A stretch of 64,000 bases of DNA from Vampirovibrionales bacterium (GCA_016712355.1 JADJRF010000005.1:2488427-2552426); one strand, 5' to 3'. Positions 47,671 through 58,657 are shown, counted from the stretch's first letter. Translations and numbers: made by a program. Notes: generated by a model not told the origin, from the sequence alone.

Positions 47671-48262
47671 AAATGATCAATCAAATTACCTAATCGTTAA
47701 CTTCAACAGAGCAGGAAAGAGTCAATCTGTGCACCTCCCAATCGAACCTTTGGACTTTGGACAGAAAATCGTTTTAGTTTTTCTTGGCGGATTTTTCTTG
47801 TTTGTGTTTTCTTGCGCCCTTTTAACAGCCAGTCTTGCAGAGGCGCCCAATGACATTCGAGGCTATTTCTTTATTACACAAGCTGCAAGAGTAAAAAGCT
47901 CTACTGTTCTAATACCGACACGGGGTCCGGCGTCCCTCTGTGTAATGTATACATTCAGAGATCAAAAAGGAATCGAGCACACTGGGAAAAATTTTAATGA
48001 TCAGAGTCCCTGCAAAAAATCCGCCAATGTGACCGAACTAAACAGGCTATGCGCCACAAAATACAGACCCAATAATATTATCAGCATACATTACAACAGC
48101 AAAAACCCAGCAGAATCTTTCATACACAAGGAAATCAGACTCCGGGAGTTTTTCATGATCCTGGCCGTTCCAATACTTCTTTTCCTCAGCCTTATATGCT
48201 TTCAAATCGGGAAGAAGCGTTTAATTTTTTCTTTATTTAATCAAAAACCATTCGGCAATTAG
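47671..48262 (+). pseudogene. DUF3592-like membrane protein lacking its start
   Basis: About 196 codons open from the IS edge. Two membrane helices (FGQKIVLVFLGGFFLFVFSCALL and FFMILAVPILLFLSLICF) flank an extracytoplasmic domain with AARVKSSTVLIP, CVMYTFRDQKGIEHTGKN and NIISIHYNSKNPAES, the DUF3592 pattern. The N-terminus was removed by the IS insertion. Confidence 0.65.
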
Positions 48263-48710
48263 GGCGCGTATCGAATTACCCGCCCCAGGAACCTCAATTT
48301 TAAGCGGGAAAGCTGTGGTAATATACACCGACTATTTTAACAAATTGTGACCATAGCGCACCCCACAGCGCGAGGATCAGGAGGAAGGGTTTATACAGGC
48401 CCGCAACAGTCGTCATTCGCAAGGCGGGTTTAGCCCATCTCCACACGGCTGTCGGGAAGACCTCACCTGAGAAACCGTAGAAAAAACATTGGGCAGTGGG
48501 TTTTTCAGCATGAGCGTAACGGGCATCCAATCCCTTATTTGTATTGTAAAAACAGGAGGCTCATCGAGTCTTGTCGAGAGTTATGAAAAGGAGTAAAATA
48601 ACCACACCTGAAGCGGCGCAAAAAGATTGACAGATAAAAATCGTAACGGAAAAAAATGAATTATGCCCCCTGTTCAGAAAGCCTGAAATTTTAAAGGATA
48701 TTAGCACATC
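48263..48710. other. Non-coding stretch without recognised features
   Basis: 448 bases between the DUF3592 gene and the peptidase relic. A short minus-strand frame exists here but shows no protein-like composition. No RNA gene or clear promoter seen. Confidence 0.5.
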
Positions 48711-48895
48711 GTGATTCCCGCACGAAGTCCTCAGGCGTTAAGTCTTCTGGAAGCTCAAAACAAGGCCGAAAAATTATTTCAAGAGGTGGAAAAACGCCAG
48801 ATAATACAGCCCGGAGGAACCGAATTGAGAATTAGCGAATAATTTTTGATTTGGCGCAAGAAAGAGGTTTCTACGAAGAATTTCTCAATATTTAA
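48711..48895 (+). pseudogene. M24 (Xaa-Pro) peptidase N-terminal relic
   Basis: GTG start and frame reading SLLEAQNKAEKLFQEVEKR and IIQPGGTELRISE, then a stop; shifting one frame gives IFDLAQERGFYEEFLNI and another stop. The combined order matches the opening of M24-type metallopeptidases (IxPGxTExxISExIFDLAxERFG). The catalytic domain is absent. The 244 bases after it up to ppc hold nothing recognised. Confidence 0.55.
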
Positions 48896-49139
48896 ATCCC
48901 GTCTATCACTATTTGTCGGCTTGCCGCCTAACGGGACAGCGCCCAGATCCAGAGCCCCATAACCTGAACCGATCGCATTGGGGACAATCTATTTATCTTG
49001 TCGTACAGAAATTCTCCTGTTATGATTTTTACTTACGGGGCCGCGCCGGACCCTCAGGCACACACACTCAGAGAGGCCAGACGAAGTTGTGTTACCATGA
49101 GAATCGCTTCGGATCACCATGCTGAGAAAGGGGATGGCC

Positions 49140-52100
49140 ATGCAGGGCGCAGGCATACAATCGTCGGCAGAGACCTCGCAAACACTGTCTGCATGGGCGT
49201 GGTACCAACGCATTGTACAGACGTTACCCGGCATTTCGGGCCCCCATAAATCAGCCCCCAGACCCCGGTATATGATGACATTCGCTTGTTAGGGGCCTTG
49301 CTGGGCAAGGTCGTTGTGGGCGATCGGCCCAATGGACATGAGCTATTCCTGCTAATTCGCGAGTTACGTCGGCAGATTCAGGCGTCTCGCGCCGCAGGAC
49401 AGGATACCACGCAATCGGACGTAGAAAATATTCTGTCTAACCTGCTGGCCAGCGAATCGACAAAAGCAGACCTCGAAAAATTACTGAAAATCGTCGATAC
49501 GTTTCGCATTTTTCTGGAGTTGGCCTCTATTGCGGAAAGCTATCATCATGACCAATTTCAACCTCCAGAACCTTCCATTGAGCAGCTTATTGCTCAAAAG
49601 GCGCTCGGTGGCGTCCCGTCAGACAATATCCTTCTTGCACTGGAAAAGATCTGCTTGCGACTGGTCTCGACTGCGCATCCTACTCAGATTTTCAGAACGA
49701 CGTATCTTCACCATCACAAGATAATTTTAAAGTTATTAGGGGAATTTCATGACGCCAAGAACGCGGAGGACCAAGCTCGCGTTATTAAAGCGCTGGAAGC
49801 GCGTATTCAGTGCCTCTGGCTCACAGGCTTTGTGAAATGGGTCAAACCTACGGTGCAGGACGAAGCCAAGGCATTAGAAAATTATCTGGATGTCCTCTTT
49901 AACACGCTCCCCGAACTCCAGGTTACGCTAGAGAGCACATTACAAACGACGTTGCGCACTCAGCGACGATTATTCAAAAACCATCCCGCCGTTGAGATCG
50001 GCAGTTGGGTAGGCGGGGACATGGACGGCAACCCGAATGCTCAGCCCCATGTTTTAGCCGCGATTCTAGCTTCTCGCCGACAGCAGATATTGATAAAGTA
50101 TCGGGATCAATTAGCGGCGTTAGCGGAAGAATATAGTTTCTCCGCACTTAAAGGGATCGAGCGTCACGAAGCGCTTCTATCTTCAATTGAGCAGGATTTA
50201 AAAGAATTTGAAGCCGCAAAATCGCATCCCTTTGAGCGGTCAGAAGGGATTTATAAGTACCACGAACGAGAACCCTATCGTCAGAAACTACTGTTAATGG
50301 TCGCCAAGCTGAATCACACCCTGACCTATCCCCTCACTTTAAGCATGTTAGACGCGCCTCGTTTCAGCAGTCAATTCAGCTTCCTCCCGCAGCCTTTTCC
50401 ACATGGATTCGCTTATAGACGCGCCGCCGAACTCATCTCAGATTTGAAGCTGATTTTAGACGGACTGAATGAACTAGGGCTTTCCGATAATTTTCTACGG
50501 CCCATTGAAACCTGTTTAAATGCCGTCCAGATTTTTGATTTTCACTTTGCAGGCATTGACCTGCGAGAAGAGGCGGAGCACTTCCAATCCGCCGCACGTT
50601 GCGGGTTGATGGCGAGAGGATATGATTTAGCGCCATTCTTTAACCCAAATGATAATACGCACGCCACTGACGCATGGTTCGCATTTTTAGAGCAGTATTT
50701 GACCCAGGCAACCACAACGCATATTCAGCCTCATGAATTAGCGCGCGTCGTCACCCACTGGCCACAATGGTTTTCAGAAGGCGGCGCCTCAGAAATGCGC
50801 CTGTTTGGCATGACAGCGGTCATGAAGCTCGCGCATGCCGAAATCGGGCCGCAAGCGTCACGGCATGTATTGCTCAGCATGACGCATTCGGCATCAGACG
50901 CACTGGCGGCGCTTGCGCTGCTCAAGTGGCAACAGTTAGCGCACTATGAAAATGACCAATGGATGGGCGCTGTAGATATTGTGCCGCTCTTTGAAACAAT
51001 CAACGATCTGGTCGCGGCCCCACAGATGATGACGCAATTATTTGAATCCGCTGCGTATCGCGGCTATCTTCGCGCGCGAGGCAATCGCCAGGTAGTCCTG
51101 ATCGCCTATAGTGACAGCAACAAAGACGGGGGTATTTTACCAGTAAATGGTCGCTCTATCTGGTACAACAGCAATTGTCCGACATTGCGCATCGATATGG
51201 CGTCACCATTCAGTATTACCATGGGCGCGGCGGTAGTATTGGTCGAGGCGGCGGACCGACCCGACAACATATTTTATCTCTTCCCACCGAAAGTTTTCGG
51301 TCCGGCATTCAGATTACCGAGCAAGGCGAAGTATTGGCCAGGCATTATTTATCGGAAATAACAGCCGAAGCCCACCTGAATAATTTGTTGAGCGCCGCCT
51401 TCCTGCGTAATTTAAAAGACGAGGAAAATATCGATCACGATCCGCCAGCCTGGGTGGCGATAGCAGAAGCATTGTCGGCCACGTCGTATCAAAAATATCG
51501 AGACCTTAAGCAATTGCCAGGCTTTGTGGCCTATTTTCACGATGCCACCCCTCGCGAGATTGAAACCATTCATATCGGATCGAGACCAACGCACCGGCGC
51601 AAAATTGCGCGCATAGAAGATTTACGCGCTATTCCGTGGGTTTTTCGATGGTTCCAGTCTCGCACCATTATTCCAGGGTGGTTTGGCTTGGGATCCGCTT
51701 TGCAGGCGTACGCACAGCAGCACGCGGAAGGACTGAGCGCTCTTCGGACGCTTTATCAGGATTGGCCCTTCTTTCATGGCGTCCTCAATAACAGCGCTAT
51801 CGGCATTCTTCAAGCCGACATGCCCATTTCACAACATTACACCACGCTTCTCAAAACACCCTCCCATAACCGTACGGAAGTCCAGGCCATTTTTGACGCA
51901 ATTCAGGCAGAATACGCGCTGACCCGCGCCATGCTGTTAAGCGTCATAAACTGCGAACACCTGCTGTCTGCACCAGAAACCGCTTCGTTACAGAAGTCCA
52001 TCGCCATGAAACGCACGTATCTGGACCCGCTGAATTATTTACAAGTGTACCTGTTGAAGCAATACAGAAGTCAATCCAGCGCGCACGATCAGCAACTTCA

Positions 52101-52170
52101 GGATTTATACTATCGCGCCTTCATCAGTTCAACCGGCGGTATTGTCGCGGGGTTGGGGACTTCCGGTTAA
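49140..52170 (+). pseudogene. ppc: Phosphoenolpyruvate carboxylase with frame breaks
   Basis: Carboxylates PEP to oxaloacetate to refill the TCA cycle. Long matching sequence: VYDDIRLLGALLGKVV, TAHPTQ (catalytic His region), GSWVGGDMDGNPN, then, after a break, YYHGRGGSIGRGGGP (the second signature) and the C-terminal STGGIVAGLGTSG-like end (TGGIVAGLGTSG). The break at the G5 run 51128-51132 is repaired by one G, giving SDSNKDGGYFTSKWSLYLVQ. The N-terminus from ATG 49140 (after GAAAGGGG) needs two one-base C-run corrections near 49236 and 49262. A housekeeping gene in this state suggests sequence error as much as decay. Confidence 0.85.
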
Positions 52171-52220
52171 GTATTTACAGACAAATATAACGCACTGCAA
52201 CAGAGTCACCGAAAGAACCA

Positions 52221-52250
52221 TTGACAAACCGCCTTAATATTACTGATAAT
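52221..52250 (+). promoter_or_regulatory. Candidate promoter of the HtrA-like gene
   Basis: Perfect TTGACA at 52221-52226, an 18-base spacer and GATAAT at 52245-52250 preceded by TACT. About 100 bases before the protease start. Confidence 0.6.
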
Positions 52251-52352
52251 ACGCTATATTTCATTTTCACAGAAGGTCCGTCCCTGGTGGCCGGTTGGGT
52301 TTAATAGCGTTGCGCTGATACGCTTGCCCCGAAATACAATTGGAGAAAACGC

Positions 52353-53882
52353 ATGAAACGTTGGACTGCGCGAGCTTTAGCGTGCCTGTTAATTTCTCAG
52401 GTCATATTCTGGTGTCCACCTTTGCCGGCCAGAGAATTATCCAAAGCCGGGCAGATTTTCCAGCAAGTCAAAGACGGTATTGTCACGGTTTTCTCATCAT
52501 CCGGGCATGGGTCAGGCGTGATCATCGACGCTTCGGGGCTGATTCTAACAAACAGCCACGTAGTTAAAGAAAACGCAGGGAATTTAAGAGTTAAAATAAC
52601 CCCCGGCGTTATTTTAGAAGCCAAATTACTGGAAAATGATCGAGCAAATGATCTGGCCATTCTCTGGGTGAATCTTGAAAAGGCAGGTAAGGCAACGGTT
52701 CTTCCCATTTTCACCCCTCCGCCAGGCGAAGATCTGGTCTTGGTAGGCGAAGAAATTATTGCCGTGGGGAGTCCCATTCAACGCGAAACGCTTGAAAAAA
52801 CCCTGACCACCGGCGTCGTCGGTAAATTTGAGGGGGAAGTAATTCGACACGACGCCAGCATCAATGGCGGAAACTCAGGCGGCCCACTCTTAAATTACGA
52901 CGGCCAGATTGTCGGGATCAATACGTTCGTCCAGGCAGCAAACGGCCCCCCTCTTGCAGGCGCTGTCCCCATCACAAAAGCGATTCTCCTTCTCTCCAAG
53001 GCCAAAGCAGACATTCTAACTTCAGAGAAGCCTTCTTCAGAACTACTCCCGGATACCCCTGCGATCCCATTTCCCATCGCCCAACTCGTAAAAGAATCCC
53101 CCTCTCTTTTTACAGACAGAGATCAGAAGGATTACAACTTTAAATCCAATTATTTCAGCGTGAGTGTCCTGACGCCTATTCAGGGGTATCATCAAATTAT
53201 TAAAGCAGAGGATAAAATCCTCAAACACCGCAAGGGGCGAGCCAGGAAAAAAGGCTTTCAACTGACGGATGATGAGATTGATTATAAAAACCTTGCTTTT
53301 TACAACTATCAAAAGCCCGTTGTGACCGTCGTGGTAATTCCAAACCCAAAACTGACCACCACCAGCAAAGTAGTCAATACTCTTTCTTTTTTAGCAGCCG
53401 CAGTCGCCAGCGCCGCCTCGTTTGGCGTAGGTACGCCCCTCATGCTCGCCCCATTTTATATGGGAAAGCATGAAATTAAAAAAGATTTTCTGAAAATGTC
53501 ACTTAAAAAAGAAAATAATGAACTTGCTTGCACGCCCATTGAAACGGGCAGAGCCCCCTTCAAGGAATCGATGCGTCAAATGACCGGTTATCTTTACAAT
53601 GAATTTATTGATAAATCTTATGTGGGCCTCTATACATTCGATTCAAAATGCTTTGAGACCCCCAGCAGTTTAAAGCTGGTCATCGATATAGAAGGAAGCA
53701 AAGATGAAGACAGGACGCTGCGATTCCCCAGAAAAATCCAGGAACTGATTGTCTCCGACTTTAAGCCATACTGGTCGTATGTGAACAGTCTTCATTCGAC
53801 GAATAAGAGCGAATTAAACAGGATACCCGCATCAGAAACGCCCCCGAAATCCGCAACAGAAACCGCGCCGGGAGCCCCCTAG
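52353..53882 (+). CDS. Secreted HtrA/Deg-like trypsin-type serine protease
   Basis: 509 aa with signal peptide (residues about 1-26). Catalytic triad of the S1C type: His in LTNSHVV (about 68), Asp in ANDLAIL (about 99) and Ser in GGNSGGPLL (about 173). No PDZ domain is visible; instead the C-terminal 300 residues hold an unknown domain with a hydrophobic segment (LSFLAAAVASAASFGVG) and two cysteines. It probably handles damaged proteins in the envelope or acts on surface targets. Monocistronic, intact. Confidence 0.85.
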   Translation: MKRWTARALACLLISQVIFWCPPLPARELSKAGQIFQQVKDGIVTVFSSSGHGSGVIIDASGLILTNSHVVKENAGNLRVKITPGVILEAKLLENDRANDLAILWVNLEKAGKATVLPIFTPPPGEDLVLVGEEIIAVGSPIQRETLEKTLTTGVVGKFEGEVIRHDASINGGNSGGPLLNYDGQIVGINTFVQAANGPPLAGAVPITKAILLLSKAKADILTSEKPSSELLPDTPAIPFPIAQLVKESPSLFTDRDQKDYNFKSNYFSVSVLTPIQGYHQIIKAEDKILKHRKGRARKKGFQLTDDEIDYKNLAFYNYQKPVVTVVVIPNPKLTTTSKVVNTLSFLAAAVASAASFGVGTPLMLAPFYMGKHEIKKDFLKMSLKKENNELACTPIETGRAPFKESMRQMTGYLYNEFIDKSYVGLYTFDSKCFETPSSLKLVIDIEGSKDEDRTLRFPRKIQELIVSDFKPYWSYVNSLHSTNKSELNRIPASETPPKSATETAPGAP

Positions 53883-54002
53883 AGGCAGGATATTCAGGAG
53901 GTCTGTTTTTCTTCAGGCCCCAGCCGTTTCTCGGAAACAGCCCCTCCCCGCACGTCTTGATCCCGCTTGGCGCGCCCGGGCAGCAGGGGTCCTCCAGAAA
54001 AC

Positions 54003-54052
54003 TGGAGCCGATGACCGGATTTGAACCGGTGACCTACGGTTTACGAAACCGC
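54003..54052 (-). pseudogene. tRNA-Thr (CGT) 3' half: edge of a second island
   Basis: Read on the minus strand: anticodon stem-loop GCGGT-TTCGTAA-ACCGT (anticodon CGT), variable loop, T arm ACCGG-TTCAAAT-CCGGT, acceptor CATCGGC, discriminator T and CCA. No D arm or 5' acceptor (GCCGATG) follows at 54053 onward, so only the 3' half remains. The 54053-54455 stretch has no clear gene. This marks integration of the element that fills the rest of the window. Confidence 0.8.
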
Positions 54053-54455
54053 TTGGAACGAGTCTGAAAACCGCGTGGCTCAATAAACTTCAAAATTGAT
54101 AGCCTGAAAGTACTTTACACTTGTCAACTAACAAACAAAACGTCCCCATTATATCTCAAGTGAGGCAGTCTTTGGGGAGCCTTACAACAGTCCTTATCAT
54201 ATTTTAAAACACGCAAAAACCCTTTCCAGAGTTTAGTTTTAGACGATTCTGGGCATAATAAAATTGGGTTGAAATCCCACTTCTCCATCTGCTTTGACCG
54301 ACGCACTTTCAGGGGCTGAGGTCTGGTCTGAGACATCTCTGGATGGTTTTGGTTTGGTCAGACCGGCTTCAAATCCCTTGAAAACGACCGAGGCAAACAC
54401 ACAGGATGGGGATTTTGTGCTGTCTTCCTGTACGGCATTCAGGGATGATAAGGAG

Positions 54456-55139
54456 ATGAATAGCCGCAAAAAACAACCAACTTGCTATGTGATTGGAGGT
54501 CCCAACGGGGCCGGGAAGACCTCAGTGTCCCTTCGGGTTTTGCCCCGTTTGGATTACATGGAATATGTCAACGCGGATGCCATTGCGGCTGCTTTATCCC
54601 CCTTTCAGCCAGAAAAGAGTGCCCTTAAAGCCGGACGGATGATGTTGCAACGCATCCATAAACTGGCTGATCAAAGGGCAGACTTTGCATTTGAAACCAC
54701 GTTGGCCTCTCGTTCCTTTGCGCCATTTCTCAAACGACGCAAAGAAGAAGGGTATCAAGTGGTGTTGTTCTATTTCTACCTCAAGACGCCAGAGTTGGCT
54801 GTTTCCAGGGTGGCCGAACGTGTTCTGGCGGGAGGCCATCATATTCCTGAAGCCGATATCCGACGCCGTTATAGGCGTAGCCTTCAGAACTTGAGGCATC
54901 TATACCAACCCTTGGCAGATGCTTGGGGAGTCTATGACAATTCCGATAGGGAACCGGTATCAACCGAAGCATCTACCGGAACCGAACCGGAACGTTTAAC
55001 CCAACTGTCTGCTTGGATAAAGGGAGCTATCTCCGAGGCGGTAGAGATTAACCGTAAGCTGGGGACACCCATCTACGTCTTTCGGGACGGTCAGGTGGTG
55101 GATATCTCCAAAGAGCTACCAGAGCAAACAGGACCGTAA
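54456..55139 (+). CDS. Zeta-toxin-like P-loop kinase
   Basis: 227 aa from ATG 54456. Walker A IGGPNGAGKTS (residues about 13-23), FAFETTLASRSF (zeta-type substrate region) and RVAERVLAGGHHIPEADIRRRYRRS, matching the zeta toxin/ATPase group that phosphorylates UDP-sugars or other small targets. The frame is open upstream to a TTG at 54294, giving a possible 54-residue extension; the ATG is preferred because it sits just before the P-loop. No epsilon-like antitoxin gene is seen next to it. Confidence 0.75.
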   Translation: MNSRKKQPTCYVIGGPNGAGKTSVSLRVLPRLDYMEYVNADAIAAALSPFQPEKSALKAGRMMLQRIHKLADQRADFAFETTLASRSFAPFLKRRKEEGYQVVLFYFYLKTPELAVSRVAERVLAGGHHIPEADIRRRYRRSLQNLRHLYQPLADAWGVYDNSDREPVSTEASTGTEPERLTQLSAWIKGAISEAVEINRKLGTPIYVFRDGQVVDISKELPEQTGP

Positions 55140-55384
55140 CACCCCTTACGGCGTTAGTGTGCTGAAACGGTTTGCTTTTTTGCTTTCTGCTCTATATTCC
55201 TTCCGTTTTCATGAGAGTGTTGTTTTTGCTGCCGTAAGTGCCGTAAAGAGGTAACCAAAGGCTACTTTCAGTCTGTTTAGCGTTGGGGAAAGTGTCCTTC
55301 TCCTCCGTCCCGTGCCCAAACACCACCAGCAGCACCACACTTCAAAAGTCACTGAAGCAGGAAACCAACACATCCATCTGGGCG

Positions 55385-56827
55385 TCAGTCGTAGGGGTTG
55401 TCTGGGTCGATGTTGGTTGGGGTGTGTCGGTAGCCGTCTGTCTCCGGGAAGGGACAAGGCATGGTGTTTTCCAATAGCGTGTACCCCAACAGGAAGCGTC
55501 CTCGTTGACCGTTGCGGGTGGTCTTTTGGATGTCACATCCGGTTGCTTTCAAGGCTTGGGTGATCCGGGTGGGCGTCCACTGGCGGCACTTGGGCGCATA
55601 CAACCAAAGGGCTTTTCTCACCTGATCCATCCGGGCATGGCCTTTGCCATCTGGCATAAAGCAGTCGTTCAGAAACTCGTACATCACGTTGGTCTCTTCC
55701 TTGTACTCGGAGAGCAGGTTTTCAACCGACTTGGGAATGGTGAACTGGCCGTTGTTCTCAATCAGTCGGGTCAACCCTTGTAAGGCTCGCAACGCGATCC
55801 CGTCGATTTCACTCAGAAGCTTATCCGTCAGAAACGGATCTTGCCGGTCCTTGGGAATCACGTTGGGGAAATGAATCAAAAGCAGGCGGTTAAAGACGCC
55901 TTCGGAGTAGTCGTGAATCACGGGCAGGCTGTTGGTGAAAATGGCGTGTTTACAGAAAGGCCGATAGATTTCCGGGTCTTTGTACTTGCGGTCCAGCTCC
56001 ACAGGCTCTCCGGTTGAGACCAGCCGCTTGAAGCCAGAGTCAGACAAGATGGTGTCAAACTTCAGCTCGCCAATCACATTCAAGGCTTTGCCCTTGATAG
56101 GGGCAATGGCTCTCGCGTCACACATCCGGTCAATGGGAATGTGACAGATGTTGTGTTCACCAACCAGCGCAATCATGACGTTTTCCAGAACCGTTTTGCC
56201 GGTGTTGGATTCCCCGTAGCAAAGCAGTGCTTTCTTGTAGGGTGCTTTGGTCATCAGGAGATAACCCAGAAACTCCTCCAATGCCGCAACATACTCCTCA
56301 AACTCGGCCAGATCGCCAAAGCAGTCCTGGAGATACAGATCCCATGTGGGACATTGGGCAAAGGGATTCCAAACGATTGGCCAGACTGTTTCCAGATAGT
56401 CTTCCGGTCGATGGTTCCTCAGTCCCAACATGCTTTTCAGCTCCACCCGTTCGGTTTTCAACGGATTATCCAGGCACGTCAGGTCTTCCGGGTAAGCACC
56501 CACACTCAAATCATAGAGGCCGTTCTTGAAAGGGATCTGGGTGGGCTTCAGGTTGTTCCAGGGAACGCCCGCTTCCAGCAACGTGAAGTTCTTGACGTAA
56601 TAGGCCGTGTCCTGAACCCGCTGGCGGGTGCTGTGCTGCCAATCATCGTAATGACGACAAAGCTTCTCTAACACCCGGTCTTCCATCGGTTCCCAATGTT
56701 GGCCGTTGTAGCGATAGGTGTTGCCAAAGGGATCGGTGAGCAGTGGATGCTCCTGAAGAACCTGTCGGGCCAGTTGATTGGCCTTCAGTTTTCCACCGGC
56801 GGAATCGTTGTGAAGCGGTTGGTTCAT
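55385..56827 (-). CDS. D5/P4-type superfamily 3 helicase (phage primase-helicase C-terminal type)
   Basis: 480 aa. D5_N-like region, then the SF3 helicase: Walker A YGESNTGKT (Gly 205-Thr 212), the downstream VIGELKF acidic strand, and sensor IFTNSLP, followed by RLLLIHFP and a C-terminal winged helix. Such proteins replicate P4-like satellites, PICIs and related elements. No primase domain is present in this chain. Overlaps the upstream gene by four bases. Confidence 0.88.
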   Translation of the reverse strand: MNQPLHNDSAGGKLKANQLARQVLQEHPLLTDPFGNTYRYNGQHWEPMEDRVLEKLCRHYDDWQHSTRQRVQDTAYYVKNFTLLEAGVPWNNLKPTQIPFKNGLYDLSVGAYPEDLTCLDNPLKTERVELKSMLGLRNHRPEDYLETVWPIVWNPFAQCPTWDLYLQDCFGDLAEFEEYVAALEEFLGYLLMTKAPYKKALLCYGESNTGKTVLENVMIALVGEHNICHIPIDRMCDARAIAPIKGKALNVIGELKFDTILSDSGFKRLVSTGEPVELDRKYKDPEIYRPFCKHAIFTNSLPVIHDYSEGVFNRLLLIHFPNVIPKDRQDPFLTDKLLSEIDGIALRALQGLTRLIENNGQFTIPKSVENLLSEYKEETNVMYEFLNDCFMPDGKGHARMDQVRKALWLYAPKCRQWTPTRITQALKATGCDIQKTTRNGQRGRFLLGYTLLENTMPCPFPETDGYRHTPTNIDPDNPYD

Positions 56828-57531
56828 GGCCCGTCCTCCGTGCCGTTTACAAAGGGCATTCTGAGCCGGTGTTTGCGGTCTTGGCGTTGTTGTTTCTCTC
56901 GCTCGGTATCCCGTGCCATTGCTTCAAACATCCGGTAATAGACAATCCCGATGCTGTCCCGGATGAATTGGCCAACGACACGATGCACAGTGGCTCCAGC
57001 CCGATTATGGGATCTCTTGGCTTCACCGGTTGAAGAGAACCCGGTAATCCGTTCCGTTTGGGGACAGGTTTGGAGGATGGCGCGGGACAGAGCAAACGTG
57101 AGTCGTTCATCGTCGGGAATCATCGCCGGGAGATGATGGGACATCAACCAGACGGCTCCTGCCACCTCCAACACGTCCTTGCCTCGGATACCGGAATCAT
57201 AGAGGCGTCGCAATTCTTGGCAGGCTTTTCCTCCTCCGTTGGAGGCCAGAATCACGCCTTCGTATAACCATTCGTCCAGAACCTTGATAGATTCCACGAT
57301 AGCGGGATGCTCTTTGTGCTTCCGAAAGAAACGCTTGACGGACTTCAGGAAAGGGGCGAGGTCTTTTTTCTTGATGCGGTAGCCTTCTGCGTGGCCATAG
57401 TATTGTTGCCGTCTGGCATGATTGGCGCAATACTGGGAAGACTGGTGGCGCGGCTTGTAACATCCGCCGACTTCGCATTGCTGCCACCGGTTTTGAGAGC
57501 GATGTTTCCATTGTGAATTGCTCAATGACAT
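56824..57531 (-). CDS. Zinc-finger-like hypothetical protein upstream of the helicase
   Basis: 235 aa. N-terminal CEVGGCYKPRHQSSQYCANHARR (residues about 19-41) looks like a zinc finger; the rest is helical and basic (KKKDLAPFLKSVKRFFRKHK). Its stop overlaps the helicase start, so the pair is co-translated and it may be an origin-binding or loading factor. Not a family I recognise. Confidence 0.55.
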   Translation of the reverse strand: MSLSNSQWKHRSQNRWQQCEVGGCYKPRHQSSQYCANHARRQQYYGHAEGYRIKKKDLAPFLKSVKRFFRKHKEHPAIVESIKVLDEWLYEGVILASNGGGKACQELRRLYDSGIRGKDVLEVAGAVWLMSHHLPAMIPDDERLTFALSRAILQTCPQTERITGFSSTGEAKRSHNRAGATVHRVVGQFIRDSIGIVYYRMFEAMARDTEREKQQRQDRKHRLRMPFVNGTEDGP

Positions 57532-57720
57532 TGCCTGACACCACTTGAGGGAACCATGGTTATTATTCCCTTGTGGCTAGGCCCTTTAAACGTGACTTAC
57601 GGCGTTTTAATCGAAGTTTCAGCGAGAAATAGCTTCAATTGGGCCAAAATCCCCAAAAAAATGTCGATTTCTGTTGGTTCACCCCCTCTCACAAACACGT
57701 AAAATAAAAATTTCGGCTTC

Positions 57721-58323
57721 TTACGATGCCTCTTTCAGCACTCGGAGGACGGTTCCCACACCAACACCCACTTCCTGGGCAATTTTACGAATGCCCTTGC
57801 CGTCTTCTCTGGCAGCTAAAATGGAGAGTTCCACATCCTCCGATACCTTGGGACGGCCCAGCGTCTTGCCTTGGGTTTTGGCCCGATGCAATCCGGCTTT
57901 GACACGCTCTTGAATCAAGGTCCGCTCAAATTCGGCAAAGACGCCCATCATCTGAAACATCGCTTTGCCGCCTGGGGTGGTGGTGTCCAAGCCTTGTTGA
58001 TGCAGATACAAGCCAACGCCCTTGGCATGGAGTTCGGACAGAAACCCGATTAAATCTTGCAGCGAGCGGCCCAAGCGGTCTACGGACCATGCCGCCACCA
58101 TATCAATTTCCTTGCGGATCACGGCTTTGCTCAAGGCGTCAAAGCCCGGTCGGTCCTTGCGTCCCTTGGCTCCACTGATGCCCTCGTCCTTGAAAATATG
58201 AACCATTTCCCAATCCATCCGCTGGCTGATGCGTTCCAGTTCCATCAACTGGTTTTCAACCGTCTGCCCGTCGGTGGAAACTCGGACATATAGAGCAACC
58301 CGTTTAGCTCTTTGATTTTGCAT
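57721..58323 (-). CDS. Serine recombinase (resolvase/invertase)
   Basis: 200 aa. Catalytic Ser about 16 in ALYVRVSTDGQTVENQ, AWSVDRLGRSLQDLI, GGKAMFQMMGVFAEFERTLI and C-terminal HTH (GKGIRKIAQEVGVGVGTVLRVL). Standard resolvase size. It may resolve dimers of the element or invert a segment. Overlaps the end of the upstream regulator by 20 bases. Confidence 0.93.
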   Translation of the reverse strand: MQNQRAKRVALYVRVSTDGQTVENQLMELERISQRMDWEMVHIFKDEGISGAKGRKDRPGFDALSKAVIRKEIDMVAAWSVDRLGRSLQDLIGFLSELHAKGVGLYLHQQGLDTTTPGGKAMFQMMGVFAEFERTLIQERVKAGLHRAKTQGKTLGRPKVSEDVELSILAAREDGKGIRKIAQEVGVGVGTVLRVLKEAS

Positions 58324-58657
58324 GGGTCTTTCCTTTCAATATTTCAAGAGCTTTATCTCGAAGCTTTTGGCCCTTCTTGGTGAGCATGGCAATCTTTCGG
58401 GTCCGGTTGTCCGGGTCTTCTTGAGTGGTTACCAAGTCCGGCCCGGCATGATGCTCCCGGTTACTTTTGTAGGTCTTGCCCAAAGCGGAAACATGCCGGG
58501 AGACCTGGAATTGTTCCAGGTTCAGGGCCTTATTGATGTCACTCAAAGGAATAGGTTCCTTGTCACAAATCAACAGGAACACCGGGAACAACTGGGGATA
58601 AGGCAAAGCCTTTTCCAGTTCGGCATAAAGGGTAATCACGTTTTTCAGTTCAGACAT
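58304..58657 (-). CDS. MarR-like winged-helix regulator
   Basis: 117 aa from ATG 58657, chosen because GAAAGGAA lies just before it. A winged HTH (IPLSDINKALNLEQFQVSRHVSALGKTY) followed by a wing and a C-terminal helix. Overlaps the recombinase, so it may regulate both. Confidence 0.7.
   Translation of the reverse strand: MSELKNVITLYAELEKALPYPQLFPVFLLICDKEPIPLSDINKALNLEQFQVSRHVSALGKTYKSNREHHAGPDLVTTQEDPDNRTRKIAMLTKKGQKLRDKALEILKGKTHAKSKS

Noticed and set aside
48300..48530. Minus-strand frame of 76 codons in the non-coding stretch.
   Set aside because: No ribosome binding site, no recognisable motif, and composition unlike the neighbouring genes.
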